Shown piece by piece: positions 32,483-45,214 of a DNA stretch of 64,000 bases (positions within the stretch are counted from its first letter, which is position 1; each line of letters starts with the position of its first letter). This DNA is from Dactylorhiza incarnata (taxonomy: Eukaryota; Streptophyta; Magnoliopsida; Asparagales; Orchidaceae). The stretch spans positions 13,657,501-13,721,500 of the forward strand of contig JAWHQI010000040.1 of the NCBI GenBank assembly GCA_033032865.1. Direction: 5' to 3'. The notes beneath the pieces were generated by a model. That model was not told the DNA's origin, did not search any database, and saw only the letters and a program-made list of their open reading frames with translations. A program made the translations under genes and the position numbers.

Positions 32483-34238
32483 GATAATAACAAATCCACT
32501 AATAAGAAATAAACTATAATTAAAGTAGTGTTTATAGTATATGTTAAGCGTGGATAGTCATGCATACTCCCGCTATATGGATACTCCCCCTACATGAATG
32601 CATTTCCTAATGTACTCCCCCTAAATAATATATTTCTTTATTTCTTCAATTATTCTCCCCCTTTTGTTATAATCAAAAGAAGGTGGGATAGAGGCATAGC
32701 AATATAAAACAATATGTATTTAGTAGAGTTAATAACAACTTTAGTATAAATAGTGAACATAGTGAAAGCAATTTGTAACATCTTGTATAAATTGTAAGTA
32801 CAAAATATAATAAGCATTTTAACTCAAATATTTAGATGTTTTGAATGTTAAAATAAAAGTTGCAAGTTCATTTGTAATTTGTAACAAAAAGTAGCAAGCA
32901 TGATTATAAAAATATCAATTAAAGATATGTTTACAATGTTAATAAAGTTGCATTCCAAGTATATGTAAACATTGTAAAGATCATGCATTGTTATCTAGTG
33001 CATTTACTCATGATTGTAGTGAATAATATAGATAAGTTTTTAGTCCAATTCTCATGAGTGTAAGTGTTATAAATGATAATGATGTGTTCAATAAGTATGT
33101 TTTGATAATGTATACAAGTGTATATATCAAACCACATGAAACTATGTAATGTTAGAACATAACTTGAATTTAACATAAACAACTTTACTTCCATAAATTT
33201 CAATGCACATATACTTTTTTATTTTTAGTTTTGAAGAGAAGTGGTGAAAATTTTGTTTGCACAAGACACTTTACAATTCTTTCCAGGGTGCTCACCTCAC
33301 AATGCTCATTAAGACTTATCAGGAGGGTGGTTAGTGCTTGGTGGAGTTAACCTTGTCATTCATTATTTGATTTTTAGTTTAGTGACTAAGGACTCTGAAT
33401 TCACTTGTTTTTGCAAACATAAAATTTTATTTTATATACCACATTTCTCTAATCACAAGTGCATGAAAAATAAAGAATTCAATATTATGTAGGTAAATTA
33501 TTTATGAGATTCAAAATAAGTTTTTATACTACATAATTATGCAATAAGATTTAAAACACATGTATATTAACAAAAATGTGTAAGTGAGAAAATCATTATC
33601 AAAGATAAAAACTTTACTCATACTTAGAGGCATGTAAAAACGTTTCTACACATGTAATCTATAATCAATTTTTTTTTGCACATTTTAAGATGATATTCAA
33701 GGCATAATAAAATCAAAATAATGTTTTTAAGAAACTTTAAGGTTTAAATTAAACATTGTAAAGAATCATTAAGCAATATATATAATCATCCTTGAATTAA
33801 ACATTTAAGCATATTATAAAAAAATGTTTTTAACTTTTAGAAGTAAATGACAAAAAATAGAAAACCTTTTTAAAAAAAAGAGAATTAAAACAAAATAATG
33901 CAATAAAATAATATCAAGAATTTTTCAATAAAATAGAAAAGAAGAAATAAAAAAGTTTGAGCATAGAGGCTAACGACAGGCATTAGCTTCTTTACGCCGA
34001 GACCGAACTCCAATTTTTGACTTTTTGAAAAATCTTTTTCATGATTCATTTGTAATATAAATAGGCCTTCTTACAGTTGAAATTTCAGACATTATGACGT
34101 TGATATGAAGGCTCTTTTAGCGTGTTTTTGGTGGTTTGTCTACAGTTTTTACAATTTAATTGATCTTTGAATTTAAAAAAAAAATGCAATCAAATATAAC
34201 AAAGTACATAAGAGAATTTTTATATCTTTTTATAAGGA
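32483..34238. other. Sire-B 3' non-coding region
   Basis: Very AT-rich and without a supportable ORF. Reversed, it aligns with the 3' regions of Sire-A and Sire-C. The block with GCTCATTAAGACTTATCAG bounded by CCA(A)GG and CTTGG is at 33256-33350, here in one clear copy. Confidence 0.7.
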
Positions 34239-37200
34239 TTATAGTGACATTTCTAAGACACCTAATTCTAACCTAAGCATGTGAAAAGGTGCATCAAGTA
34301 GAGGTTTGGTAAAAATGTCGGCAAGTTGTGATTCAGTCCCTATAAAGCTAATTTTAACATGTTCCTTCATAATATGATCTCTAATGAAATGATGTCGGAC
34401 ATCTATATGTTTCTATTTAGAGTGATGTACTGGATTGTTTGTGAGATCTATAGCACTCTTATTATCACACTTTAATTATATGTTATTTAGATGAACACCA
34501 AAGTCTTCTAATGTTTGGGTCATCCACAAGGCTTGTGCACAACAACTACCTCGGATGATATATTCGGCCTCTGTGGTGGAGAGGGCAACATAATTCTATT
34601 TCCTACTCGACCATGATATGAGAGAAGGCCCTATAAAATGACATGTGCCACTAGTGCTCTTACGATCTATTGAACATCCCGCATAGTCCGAATCAGAAAA
34701 ACCGTGTAGAATAAAACAATCATTATGAGGATACCATAAGCCTAATCTAGATGTTCAGATTAGATATCTAAAAATATGTTTAACCACTTTCAAATGTGAT
34801 TCTTTTGGGTTAGCTTGAAATCTAGCACATAAACAAACAGAAAACATAATATCGGGTGTAGATGCACTTAAATAAAGCAATGAGCCTATCATTCCTCTAT
34901 ATAATGTTTGATCAATAGAAATAATGGCTTCATCTTTTCCTAATTTTAGTGATGCACTCATTGGTGTATTAGCTTATTTTAGGTTTTCAAATCCAAATCT
35001 TTTAAGAATATCATGAACATCTTTAGTTTGACAAATAAATGTACCATCTTGTTTTTGTGAGATTTGAAATCCTAGAAAATAAGTGAGTTCCCCTACCAAG
35101 CTCATTTCAAATTCATTTTTCATCACTAAAATTACTTCATTACATAACTCTTCATTAGTGGCTCCAAAAATGATATCATCAACATAAATTTGCAATATAA
35201 TCAAATCATTATCTACATGCTTAATGAAGACTGTATTATCTGCACTTCTCATTTTATAACCGTGCTTTATCAAAAATAATGTCAATCTATCATACCAAGC
35301 ACGTGGCGCTTTCTTTAATCCATAAAGCGCTTTGTCTAACTTATACACATGATTAGAAAAATTTTCACTCACAAAACCGGGGGGGTTGTTCTACATAAAC
35401 TTCATCTTTTATAATCCCGTTTAAAAATGCACTTTTAACATCCATTTGAAATAATTTAAATCTTTTAAAACTCGCAAATGCAAGAGATATTCTAATTGAT
35501 TCTAGGCGAATAACGGGTGCAAAAGTTTCATCAAAATCTACCCCTTCGATTTATGAATACCCTTGTGCAGCTAGTCTAGCTTTATTCCTTGTAATTTTAG
35601 AGTCACCATCTAGTTTGTTTTTGAAAATCCATTTGACTCCTATAGCTAGATGATTAGATGGCCTCTCTACTAAATTCCAAAACTTATTCCGTTCAAATTG
35701 ATTTAGTTCATCATTCATAGCTAAAAACCAAAATTCATCATTTAAAGCGGTTGAAACATTTTTTGGTTCTATTTCAGATACAAAACAAAGGTTTGAAAAA
35801 GACTCATGTAAAGAAGAACGAGTACTTACCCCTTTTGATGGTTCTCCTATCACAAGCTCCTTTGGATGATCCTTAGTAAACTGCAACACGCTTGGAGGAA
35901 CATATTCTACTTGTTCTTCTTCTTTCTTCTCTTTTTCTTCTTCTTTTTCTCCAAGCGATTCTTCATCCTCACGCTCCAAAGGGGAAATGGGTTAGTCTTC
36001 ATTTCCTGTATGATTAAAATCTGCACAAGGAACAAACTCATCAAATCTTACATGCATAGACTCTTCAACTACTTTAGTTCTTTTATTATATATTCTATAA
36101 GCCATGCTAGTTGAAGAGTAACCATTGAAAATCCCCTCATCGCATTTTTCATCAAATTTTCCTAGTGCATCATTAGTGTTTAAAATGAAACATTTACAAC
36201 CAAACACATGAAAATAAGATACATTAGGTTTTGTTTTAAAGTAAAGATCATAAGGTGTCAATTTTAAAATACGACGAAGCATGACACGATTTAACAAGAA
36301 GTATTAACCGCTTCAGCCCAAAATGATTTAGGCAACCCATATTCACAAAGCATAGTGCATGCTAGCTCTTGAAGGGTTCTATTTTTCCTCTCCACTAAAC
36401 CATTTTGTTGTGGGGTGTGAGGAGCGGAAAATTCATGTTTAATTCCTAAATCATTACAAAAAGAAGAAAATTTATCATTTTCAAATTCTCTTCCATGATC
36501 TGAGCGTATGCATTTAATTTTTAAATCAAGTTCATTTTGAATACGAATGCATAGTTTTGTAAATTCAAGAAATGCATTGAATTTGGAAGATAGAAATAAA
36601 GTCCAACATAATCTAGAATAATCATCAATTATTACAAAAGTATATTTTCTACCTCCTAGCCTTGAAGTGCTAAGCGGTCTAAATAGATCCATATGAATTA
36701 ATTGAAGTGGTCTAGTAGTAGAAATTACATTTTTGCTTTTAATTTTTTTTGAAAACTTTCCTTTTTGGCAAGGTGTATAAAGAGAAGATAAATTACCATT
36801 AAGCATAGGTAAACCTTTAATTAATTTATCTTTTGATAATTTCAAAATAAGCTTGGTGCTCGAGTGACCAAGGCGCTTATGCCAAAGTTCTAATTCTTCA
36901 GTTTTAGAAATGAAGTATTTTAAAGAAGAATTTGAAAGATCATTAAAGGCAATCATATCAACATTATGCATCCTAGGTGCGGTGAGTACGCCATCATTTG
37001 TTTTAGAATTTATAATTTTGCAAAGATTAATAGATGATTCAAATAATACATTTAGGCCGATATCACATAATTGACTAATTGGAATTTAATTATGTAAGCC
37101 ATCTACAAATAAAACATTTGAGATTGAAAAGGAATCGTTACCCACTGTGCCGATACCTGTGATCCTTCCTTTTCCGTTATCACCAAATGTCACCATCCCT

Positions 37201-37286
37201 CCTTTCTTCATCTCAAGGCTAAGGAACTTTGCTTTGTTTCCCGTCATGTGTTTGGAGCATCCTGAGTCTAAATACCACACGTCCTT
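34239..37286 (-). pseudogene. pol: Sire-B protease-integrase-RT-RNase H remnant
   Basis: Protease at 37280-37086 (WYLDSGCSKHMTG). Integrase at 36971-36291: finger with WHKRLGHSS, then HMDLFRPL, IIDDYSRL, RSDHGREFEN and QQNGLVERKN, so the acidic triad is visible although the usual DNG is DHG. The C-terminal part and linker follow at 36297-35551, the linker Glu/Lys-rich. RT at 35372-34974 carries QIYVDDIIFG, intact. RNase H is fragmentary to the stop at 34239, ending near DIFTKPL. Several frame changes and stops (for example at 36291 and 34974) mean no working protein. Order and wording are those of Sirevirus-type copia pol. Confidence 0.9.
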
Positions 37287-37310
37287 TTTGTCCTTAGCCT
37301 GCCAACATAC

Positions 37311-39256
37311 CTAAAAAGAAGATGAGAGTAAAGATCCGGATACCCAAGACGTTCCTCCCATAGAATAGGTGTAAACATTAGGCACCCAGATTTGCCTTAT
37401 AGCACTACGACCCTTTTTCCTACAAGAGTTTGAGGTGTGTCTAAATAAATGACATTTGGCACATGATATAAATGTGGATGAGACCATTTTTGAAGTCTTG
37501 GATAAACTCTTACTGGATAATGAGGTAACATTTGAATTTTTTAATTTATTATTAACAGAATTAATGTTTCTGGAATTATAGCTAACGCTGGCGTTAGGAG
37601 TTAATGCCTGGAGATAGCTTCCAGAACCATAACTAAGGACATATTTGGCACTTCCATGGCATTGGTTGGCCAAGATCATGTCCAGAGATCTTTGCCCAAC
37701 TCCAAACTTCTTAATAGCTATATTTAAATCATGAATACGAGGTTTGAGAGCGGTGTTTTCCATTACCATCATAACGCACAGATTCACAAAATTCTTCTTT
37801 CCTTCCTCTATTTGAGAAAGAGAGGTTTTTAAAGTTCTTTCTAAATCCCCCTTCTCCTTAGTAAAAATTTCAATATTGGATTGGGATTTAAAAAGAGCTT
37901 CTTCAAGTTTTTTCACTCTTGCCAAGGAGTGATTGCACTCTTGGCAAGATACCTTTTCTTTCCCTAATTGTTTAGATAATTTTTTGTTTTCTTTTAATAA
38001 AAGTTTATTTTCAGAATTTAGAAGATCAATATCTCTTAAACTTTTATAAAAAATTTGCATGTTTGTAAATATGCAATATATAAATCATCATAAGTAGTAG
38101 GGAGAGTTACCTTAGTATCTATTTGGACACTGCTTTCATCCTCGGATGTTTTGTTACTTTCTCCCATAAGGCAAATATTTTCCTCTTCTTCATCGCTAAT
38201 GGATGAGCCGCTTGAATCCTCGGAGGAGGAGTTATCCCATGTAGCCGCTTTTAGGACCTTCTTTTTCACTTTCCCATGTGCCACTTTTCTTTACGCTCTT
38301 TCAGATATTTCAGGCACTGGCTCCGGTTGTGTTCGGTCTTTCTATAATGATAGCACTCCGGTGGTGGTCGCTCATCATCATCCTCATCGCTACCTCTTCG
38401 TTTCTTCGATGAAGATCCCTTCTTGATGAAGTAGTTCCAAAAGGTATTTCTCCTTTCCGAATTCTTCATGAACCTTTTGAACTTCTTCACAAAGAAGCTC
38501 TCCTCGTCCTCTTCATCATCATCTCCGTCAACCTTCTTATTTGAATTCAATAATAAGGCCTTCTTCTTTGGCTCCAAGTTGTACTCTTGTTGTTGAATCT
38601 TGAGTTCAACCTCATGGGTCTTGAGGTTCCCAATGAGGCTCTCAATTTGGAGTTTCTTTAAATTGTGCGACTCTGAGATAGCCGTCACCTTTGGATTGAA
38701 CTTTGGAGGGAGAGAACGTAGAATTTTTCTTACCAAGTCGCCATTGGAAAACACTTTTCCAAGTACTTTTGAGTCGTTGATGATCTTGGTAAATCTTGTT
38801 TACATTGAATCAATGTCTTCATCCGCCTCCATCCAGAATTTCTCGTATTCAGATTCAAGTTGGAAAAGCTTTAAATCCTTGACTTGCGAAGTACCTTAAT
38901 GAGTGACTTCTAATAAATTCCATATATCATACACAGTTTCGCAAGCACAAGTTCAATTAAATTCTGTTCTATCCAAAGAACAAAATAACGCATTCATAGA
39001 TTTAGCATTATTTTTGCATCTTAACTTATCATTATCATCCAAACTATCTCTTGGTTTTTCCATAGTAATTTCTCCAACAATAATTGTTGGTGGAGAGTAA
39101 CTTTATTCTACCATACCCCACACATCATTATCTAAAGCAATTAAGAAACAACACATTCTTGTTTTCAAATTGTTATAATCTGTCTCGGTAAATAATGGAG
39201 GTCTACTAATTCCTTAACCCTCAACGAAAACATGATCAGATGCGCCATTATTGCCA
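37311..39256 (-). pseudogene. gag: Sire-B gag remnant with coiled coil and two zinc knuckles
   Basis: The N-terminal half near 39200-38760 shows the copia gag wording RPPLFTETDY and NDVWGMVE with stops. It continues at 38754-38266 (KILRSLPPKF, Lys-rich, knuckle CYHYRKTEHNRSQC with its second Cys changed to Tyr), an acidic Ser-rich stretch 38284-38036, then a coiled coil at 38060-37700 and a second knuckle CAKCHLFRHTSNSC near 37460. Long gag with coiled coil is typical of Sireviruses. Frames overlap at 38266-38284 and 38036-38060, marking frameshifts. Confidence 0.85.
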
Positions 39257-39280
39257 ATTGTGAAACTATTTTGGAATAAC

Positions 39281-39295
39281 CTTTCTCTGATACCA
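39281..39295 (-). other. Sire-B primer binding site, tRNA-Met
   Basis: Minus strand reads TGGTATCAGAGAAAG, two bases from the LTR end at 39298. It matches initiator tRNA-Met for 11 bases. Confidence 0.88.
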
Positions 39296-39297
39296 AG

Positions 39298-40454
39298 TGT
39301 TGGATCTGATGGCGCCCTTAGAGGGGGGGGGGGGGGTGAATAAGGGGTTTACTATTTTTGAGATAAACTTACAGATTTTAAATAACAGAAATTTTTTTGG
39401 TGCTGTCGCTAACGCCAGGCGTAAAGAGTCAACGCCGGGCGTTATCCTTCCAGAAAATATTTTTACAGAAATATTCAAAATGATTTTCTTTATTAAATAC
39501 AATTCCAGAAAAATTAGATATAATGAAAAAGAATTTTATATTTCACAAAAATTATTACAAGGATAAAATTTTAATAACGCTTGAAGTTAGAGGCGACAAC
39601 TTAAAAATCACTTTTTATTCCTTCACCGGTCATTCTCCCGAGGACCGGTTGGCTATAGCCTATCTATCCCCAGATAAGGCCTCTAGCCACCCCCTAAATC
39701 TACCCTAGACCTAGTCGCCACGCACAAGGCGGCGAATTTCCCACTAAACCGAACCTGACCTAGTCGCCACACGCAAGGCGGCGAATTCACTACCGTTACA
39801 AGGAAAAATGAAAAGATAAAATAAAAATCAGAATAAAAGACTCCCTAGAATGAAGAGCACTGAAAAAGATGTTGAAGATACGACATGACCACGTCGGAGT
39901 TGAAGCGAGCGTCCTTCTTCAAATTTGTCGTTGGAAATCTTCTTCTCACTCTTGTTCCTCAATGTTGGTGTTGGGAGTTCTCTCTAAATTCGGAATGAAA
40001 TGCTCTCACAAATCTCTAGAATGAAGGCTTGAAAAATTGTCACTTGAGCAAACGAAATCAGGTCTTTAAATAGACACGGGAGCTAATGCCCGACGTTAAG
40101 AGTTAACGCCGGCATTAAGCATCGTGTACGTCAATCGCTGAGATCATGCAAACCGTCAGGATTGTGGCAGATTGTGAATCAACGTGGGAATTATGAGCCA
40201 ACGCTGGCGTTGTCTCTGGCTTCTCGACAGATTCCTTCTTGATGACATTTCATCTCAATGGCTTCTTCTTGACGAAAGTTAACGCGGGGCGTTAACTACT
40301 AACGCGGGGCATTAGCACTCTTTTCAGAGAATCATAATCCTATTCATAGGGTATTTAACTGTAGTACCTGCACACTATAAACACAAGCAAGATCAAATAT
40401 ATAGTGTGATATGTTATTTCTCAAACTAAGAGAAGTGGAACACAACCTCCAACA
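39298..40454 (-). repeat. Sire-B 5' LTR
   Basis: 1157 bp, partner of 31308-32469. It keeps more intact CpG words (for example AAGGCGGCGAATT where the other has AATGCAGAGAAT), so the two copies have decayed separately. AACGC/GCGTT inverted pairs at 39410-39440 and 40090-40310. Confidence 0.92.
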
Positions 40455-40939
40455 CTTAACTTATTCACTATCCTGAAGAATCTTTCATAGCAATCAGCTA
40501 TGCATTCAAGGCTGTATTGCCTGAAAGCTTCATACTCCTGATCGAGGAGGGAATTCCTATCATCCCTCACCTCTTCAGTCTCTTCCATGTACACGATCAG
40601 TGTATCCCACATGTCCTTGGCAGTCTCTAAGTGTACCAAGTTTTGCAATGTTGAATCATCAATAGCATTGAATATAATGTTTTGAGCTCTTTTGTCAATT
40701 GTTGCCAATGATATCTCATCCCTTGTCATTTCAGTGTATGACTTGCCTACCTGCCTTATAGGATCAATGGTGGAGGGCTTTGTGATAAGAAAGGGGCCTT
40801 CCTGAACAGTGATATAAATCCAAGGGTCTGAGGCCTCCATGAAAAGCCTAACCCTTTGCTTCCAAATGCCAAAGGTTTCCATTTTGCAAATAGGAAGCTT
40901 CATAGACCCCATCTCCTTCTGAACACCATTGGTAGTCAT
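40455..40939 (-). pseudogene. gag: Copia-2 gag, N-terminal part, cut by Sire-B
   Basis: Starts MTTNGVQKEMGS at 40939 and is open for 162 codons up to the Sire-B edge. Wording is that of the copia UBN2/DUF4219 gag: FGIWKQRVRLFMEASDPW, then KRAQNIIFNAIDDS, AKDMWDTL and ERFFRIVNKL. It makes the N-terminal capsid part. No stop is seen before the insertion, and the frame can be followed into the 33-bp sliver at 31275-31307, so this gene was in good state when Sire-B landed. Confidence 0.85.
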
Positions 40940-41002
40940 TGGATTCAGAACTTACTATACCTATGTAGGACCTGGTCAGACTGTCAAGTCCTTTTAGACC
41001 AA

Positions 41003-41018
41003 CCTGCCTCTGATACCA
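41003..41018 (-). other. Copia-2 primer binding site, tRNA-Met
   Basis: Minus strand reads TGGTATCAGAGGCAGG, two bases from the LTR at 41021. Confidence 0.88.
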
Positions 41019-41020
41019 CT

Positions 41021-41658
41021 TGATAGTTTATAGGTATTTGGTCTAATTCACCTAGAGGGCGGGGGGTGAATAGGTCTATTTGAATTTACTTAATTATTTT
41101 TGCTAGTAAACAAAATAACAAGCACACACAGAAAACACATAAGTGTTTATAGTGGTTCCCCAAGACAGTGTGTCTATGGGTTGTCCACTTTCCCTATGCA
41201 CCTTTCGAACAATGTGTTAGACAAGGCCAACTCCTCCAATCTCTGCTCCTAGAGCTTACAACTCAGATCCTTCAGGATCTCTCAGGCTTGCTCCAAGCCC
41301 TATCTCAATCTATCTCAGCGGTTGGGATGAGACAGCCTTCTGTATCAGCGGTTGAACTGCTTTCATCTCAGCGGATCCGCTGAGATAGTTTCTCTTCTCA
41401 GCGGATCTTACGTATTTGCAGCTTTGTAGAGGCAGATCACTTCACAATGGATTTTAGTCCCGTCTCAGCAGTTCCGTGGAGACAATGACTCCTTCTCAAC
41501 GGTTTTGACAACAAACCTCTGAACTTATTCCAATGTTTGGAATATATTAACCCTGCACATTCCTGATGCAAAGTAGGGTTTATCAAATACACTATGTACT
41601 TAGCATTGTGAGCGATGCCTCTTCAAATCAATGGAACATTGATGCAATATTCCTAACA
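41021..41658 (-). repeat. Copia-2 5' LTR
   Basis: 638 bp, TGATAGTTTA to CCTAACA on the plus strand. The words CTCAGCGG and CCGCTGAG recur at 41316-41510, including the palindrome CTCAGCGGATCCGCTGAG near 41368. The right boundary is set by the return of Athila RT codons at 41664. Confidence 0.78.
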
Positions 41659-41663
41659 TGGCC

Positions 41664-43159
41664 GATGTCCAAACCATCCTGAACCATAAAATTACACTTT
41701 TCTCAGTTTAAAACTTGGTTCGTGTCTTCGCATCTTTGGAGGACTCGATCTAGAGTATGTAGGCAATTTAAAAAGGATCTCCCGCATACGGAGAAGTCAT
41801 CCATAAAGACTTCTATAATGTCTTCTATGAGCTCCTCAAAGATTGCCAGCATACATCGTTGGAATGTAGCCAGAGCAGTGTAGAGGCCAAACAACATCCT
41901 TCGATATGCGAAGGTGCTAAAGGGGCATGTAAAAGTTTTTTTCTCCTCATCTTCGGGAGAGATAGGTATTTGGAAAAATTCCAATAGACCATCGAGAAAA
42001 CAAAAATATGGATGACCCAAAAGTCTCTCCATAATCTGATTGATAAACCGCAATGGGAAGTGGTCTTTTCGGGTGGCATCATTTAACTTTCGGTAGTCGC
42101 ACACCCACCAACCGGTAACAGTACGGGTTGGAATCGTAGTCGCACACCCACCAACCGGTAACAGTACGGGTTGGAATCAATTCATTGTTATTATTAGCCA
42201 CTACCGTTAAACAACCCTTTTTGGCACGAATTGTACGGGGCTTACCCACGTACAGTCCGATAATGGGTAGATAATCCCCGCATCCAAGAGTTTTATTACT
42301 TCAGCCTTAATGACATCCCGCAGATTCAGTTTAAGTCGTCGCTGAGGCTGGATGGTCTTACGGGAATTATCTTCTAGAAAAATTGTGTGCATGCAAAAAG
42401 AGGGGTTTATCCGCCTTATATCAGAAATTTGCCATGCAGTTGCATGGCAATGCTTAGACAAAACTTCCACAGATTCGGAGGTCTCCGAACTGGTTAAAAT
42501 AGAATAAATAATAACATGATGTTTTGAATTTGCGGTGAGAAAAGCATATATTAAATGGTCAGGGAGTTGCTTAAGTTCTAAGACCGGGGGTTCTTCGTAA
42601 GACGTTGTGTTTTTTAATTCTTTCGATGAAAGGCTCGAAAGGCGAATCTGGCGGCAATTCATCTAAAAAAGTTTGATTTGCCAGATATGAATCATTTAGC
42701 ATTAAAGATAATAATTCTGAAAGAGAAGAACACTCATCCTCAAATGCGGATTCCAAATTAAAATAGGAATCGTCATTCGATAAGGAGTTCCGCATGGAGG
42801 GATTAATGTGAAGAGTAACCTCATTGTCCCCGACCCGAAGGAGGAGGCAACTATTACTTACATCAATTAATGTGTGGGAGGTTGCGAGGAAAGGACGACC
42901 ATGGATGATTGGTACCTCGGCGTCCTCCACGATGTCGAGGATTACAAAGTGTAATAGGAAGATAAAATTGTCAACCTTGACCAGGACGTCCTCCACTACC
43001 CCGATCAGATGCTTTATCGAGTGATCCGCGAGTTGGATGCTCATTTTTGTTGGGCTAAGAGTTCCCAATTCAAGTTTCTTAAAGAGGAAGATGGGCATTA
43101 AGTTAATACTCGATCATAGGTCTGCTAGGGCATATTTTATTAACAAGTTTGCAAAAAGG
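41664..43159 (-). pseudogene. pol: Athila-1 protease and RT remnant
   Basis: The protease site is at 43114-43122: Asp-Leu then a TGA where the family has Gly (usual Athila wording DLGASINLMP), followed by SSINLMP. Downstream, QLADHSIKHLIG and HGRPFLATS belong to the same domain. RT begins in 42662-42207 (LDAGIIYPLSDCTWVSPVQ) and is thrown out of frame by a perfect 43-bp tandem duplication (42093-42178). It resumes at 42104-41703 with CDYRKLNDATRKDHFPL and the catalytic VFMDDFSV. A further TGA replaces Trp at 41703-41705, after which EKCNFMVQDG continues to the Copia-2 edge. Confidence 0.88.
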
Positions 43160-44960
43160 CACAAGATGGAAAACCTTCCCGGGTCATTCAACTTTGGCGG
43201 CAATTTATTAAGTAGGATCGTCGAGCATTCCACAATAAGGGAAACACGTGAAATACACTCGAGTTTCTTTTTATTAGAAAGTAACTCTTTTAGGTATTTC
43301 ACGTATTTCAGCATCTGAGAGAGGGCCTCGTAGAAGGGGATGTTAATTTGAATTTGTTTTAAAATGCGTAAATTTTTTTGATAATGTTCATCCTCCTTCT
43401 CATTATTAATCTTTGACGGGTACTGAATTTGCGAGGACACAACGCTCGACGCAATTGGAAAAATTGGATTATCTAAAATCAAAGAAGAAGAGGGTGGAGG
43501 GATCAGAGTCGAAACATGTACCTTAGGCTCAACCCGCGATGGTGAGATGACCACCTTGCTGCTGCGAAGGGTTATAGCATGTGCATTTTCACGGGGGTTT
43601 AGCTCTGTATCCCCTGGCAAAGATCTTAGTGGCCGCTCTGAGATTATTTTTGCAAGCTGTCCAATCTGCATTTCTAAATTTTTTTAGCGATCCGGTTATA
43701 TTCCGGATATTTGTTTCGTTGGACGCTATGTATTTGGGAAAAACTTTGTCGAGCGGAGAAGGTTTTGGAGGAGTAGGATGATAACCGTGCTGGAATCCCT
43801 GGGGGAACCCTTGCAGAAATCCATAGGGACCCGCATTTGGGGGGCGTTGCACATTGTTTGGGTTACTCTAGGAGAAGTTTAGGTGATTCCTCCAACCCAG
43901 ATTATAGTTATTACTGTAAGGGGTATTATTAGGGTTAAATGGGGCCAAACTGGATTGCCGAAGTAATCCACCATCTCCTTGACTAAGTTATTATTATAAT
44001 AATTATTATTATTAGCCCACGGGGGAGTGGAGGAGGAAGTAGTCATCTCTGCCATTTGCTTACTTAGCCGCTCTACCTACGAGGCTAAGTGCGAAGTGGC
44101 ATCCACTTCATAAATCCTAGCCAGTTTATTAGGATGTGAGCTAGGCACATTCCATTGATATGCGTTCATGTCCATATCCTCGAAAAGATCTTGGCACATT
44201 TCTGGAGTTTTGATATTCAACGTTCCCCCGATGGTCGAATTGATCACTTGCCGGGTTTGGGATTTTAATCCATTGTAGAATGTTTGGACCTGCAGCCAGG
44301 ATGGTAGCGCGTGATGAGGACACCTACACAAGCATTCTTTAAAATACTCTCAAGTCTCATATAGAGACTCAGAATTGAATTGTATAAAGGAGCGATATCT
44401 GTGCGTAATTTGGCGATTTTTGACTGAGGAAAATACTTAGTTAAAATATTTTCCGTCAACTCCGCCCACATTGTGATACATTCTCTCAGAAGAGAACTCA
44501 ACCATGCCTTAGCCTTCGTCCGCAAAGAAAAAGGAAATAAGCACAAGAGAATGGCGTCATCACTGACGCCATTTATTTTAAAGGTGTCGCAAATTTCTAG
44601 AATATTAGAAAGGTGAAGATTTGGGTCCTAATCTAGCAAACAGTCAAATTGAACTGACTGTTATACCATTTGAATAAGGATAGATTATATCTCAAAATTA
44701 TTATTGGCTTTTGCTGGGCGAGTGAATCTTGACCGAGTATCTTCCAAACATGGCATGGCATAGTAGGCCATGGTCCACTGTGGGGACGCATTTAGAACGG
44801 GATCTGTCATGTTCTCCACTATAGTATCGCCGACTAACTCATTGAGATTTAAGGGCTGATTTTGATCACGAGATCGGAGGCGCTCATGAAGGGTGCGCTC
44901 GATTTTGGGATCAAAAGCAATTTCATGATTATCCGAAGAGCTTTCTCGGGTCTTGTACTT
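43160..44960 (-). pseudogene. gag: Athila-1 gag remnant
   Basis: From about TRESSSDNHEIAFDP (44951) downward. The central gag domain is at 44546-44265 (LFPFSLRTKAKAWLSS, WAELTENILTKYFP), then QTFYNGLKSQTRQVI and the tail DMNAYQWN with KLARIYEVDA at 44331-44077. QIGQLAKIISERP at 43671 and NPRENAHAITLRS precede the protease. Four or more frame changes. All wording fits Athila gag; it would form the particle. Confidence 0.85.
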
Positions 44961-45214
44961 TTGGAAAAGAAAGTTCTCTTTTTGGAATTTTTTTATTTTT
45001 GGGTTTTTAGATTGAAAATTAATAAGTGAAAGAAAAAAGGAAGAACTTGTATAATAATATTTTGATTTGATTTTTGGGCTTTTTGAGTTTTTTCTACATT
45101 TTTTTGCGTTTTTGTTATTTTGTTTAGGAAATATAAGTACGAGAGAAAAAAGGGGGAGGAAGAAGTAAAAGATAAAATTTATAGCGATTCCTTGTTTCAA
45201 AATAACAACACAAG

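Larger units (their letters stand above)
31308..40454 (-). mobile_element. Sire-B: complete but decayed Sirevirus-like copia element
   Basis: LTRs 31308-32469 and 39298-40454 (TGTTGGATCT to CCAACA), tRNA-Met primer site, long gag with coiled coil and two knuckles, protease, integrase, RT and RNase H in copia order, then 1.8 kb of non-coding 3' region with repeated polypurine tracts. Flanking 5-mers CTCAA (31303-31307) and CTTAA (40455-40459) look like a target duplication with one CpG-unrelated transition. The LTRs differ at many sites, far more than those of Copia-1, so this is an older insertion. The coding region has many stops and frameshifts. Confidence 0.9.
40455..41658 (-). mobile_element. 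Copia-2: 5' end (LTR, PBS, gag) of a copia element
   Basis: Minus-strand order: LTR 41658-41021, tRNA-Met primer site, gag start 40939, then Sire-B interrupts at 40455. The remaining pol must lie left of Sire-A, outside the window. The right LTR edge falls inside the Athila RT frame, so Copia-2 inserted into Athila (expected duplication TGGCC at 41659-41663). Confidence 0.8.
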
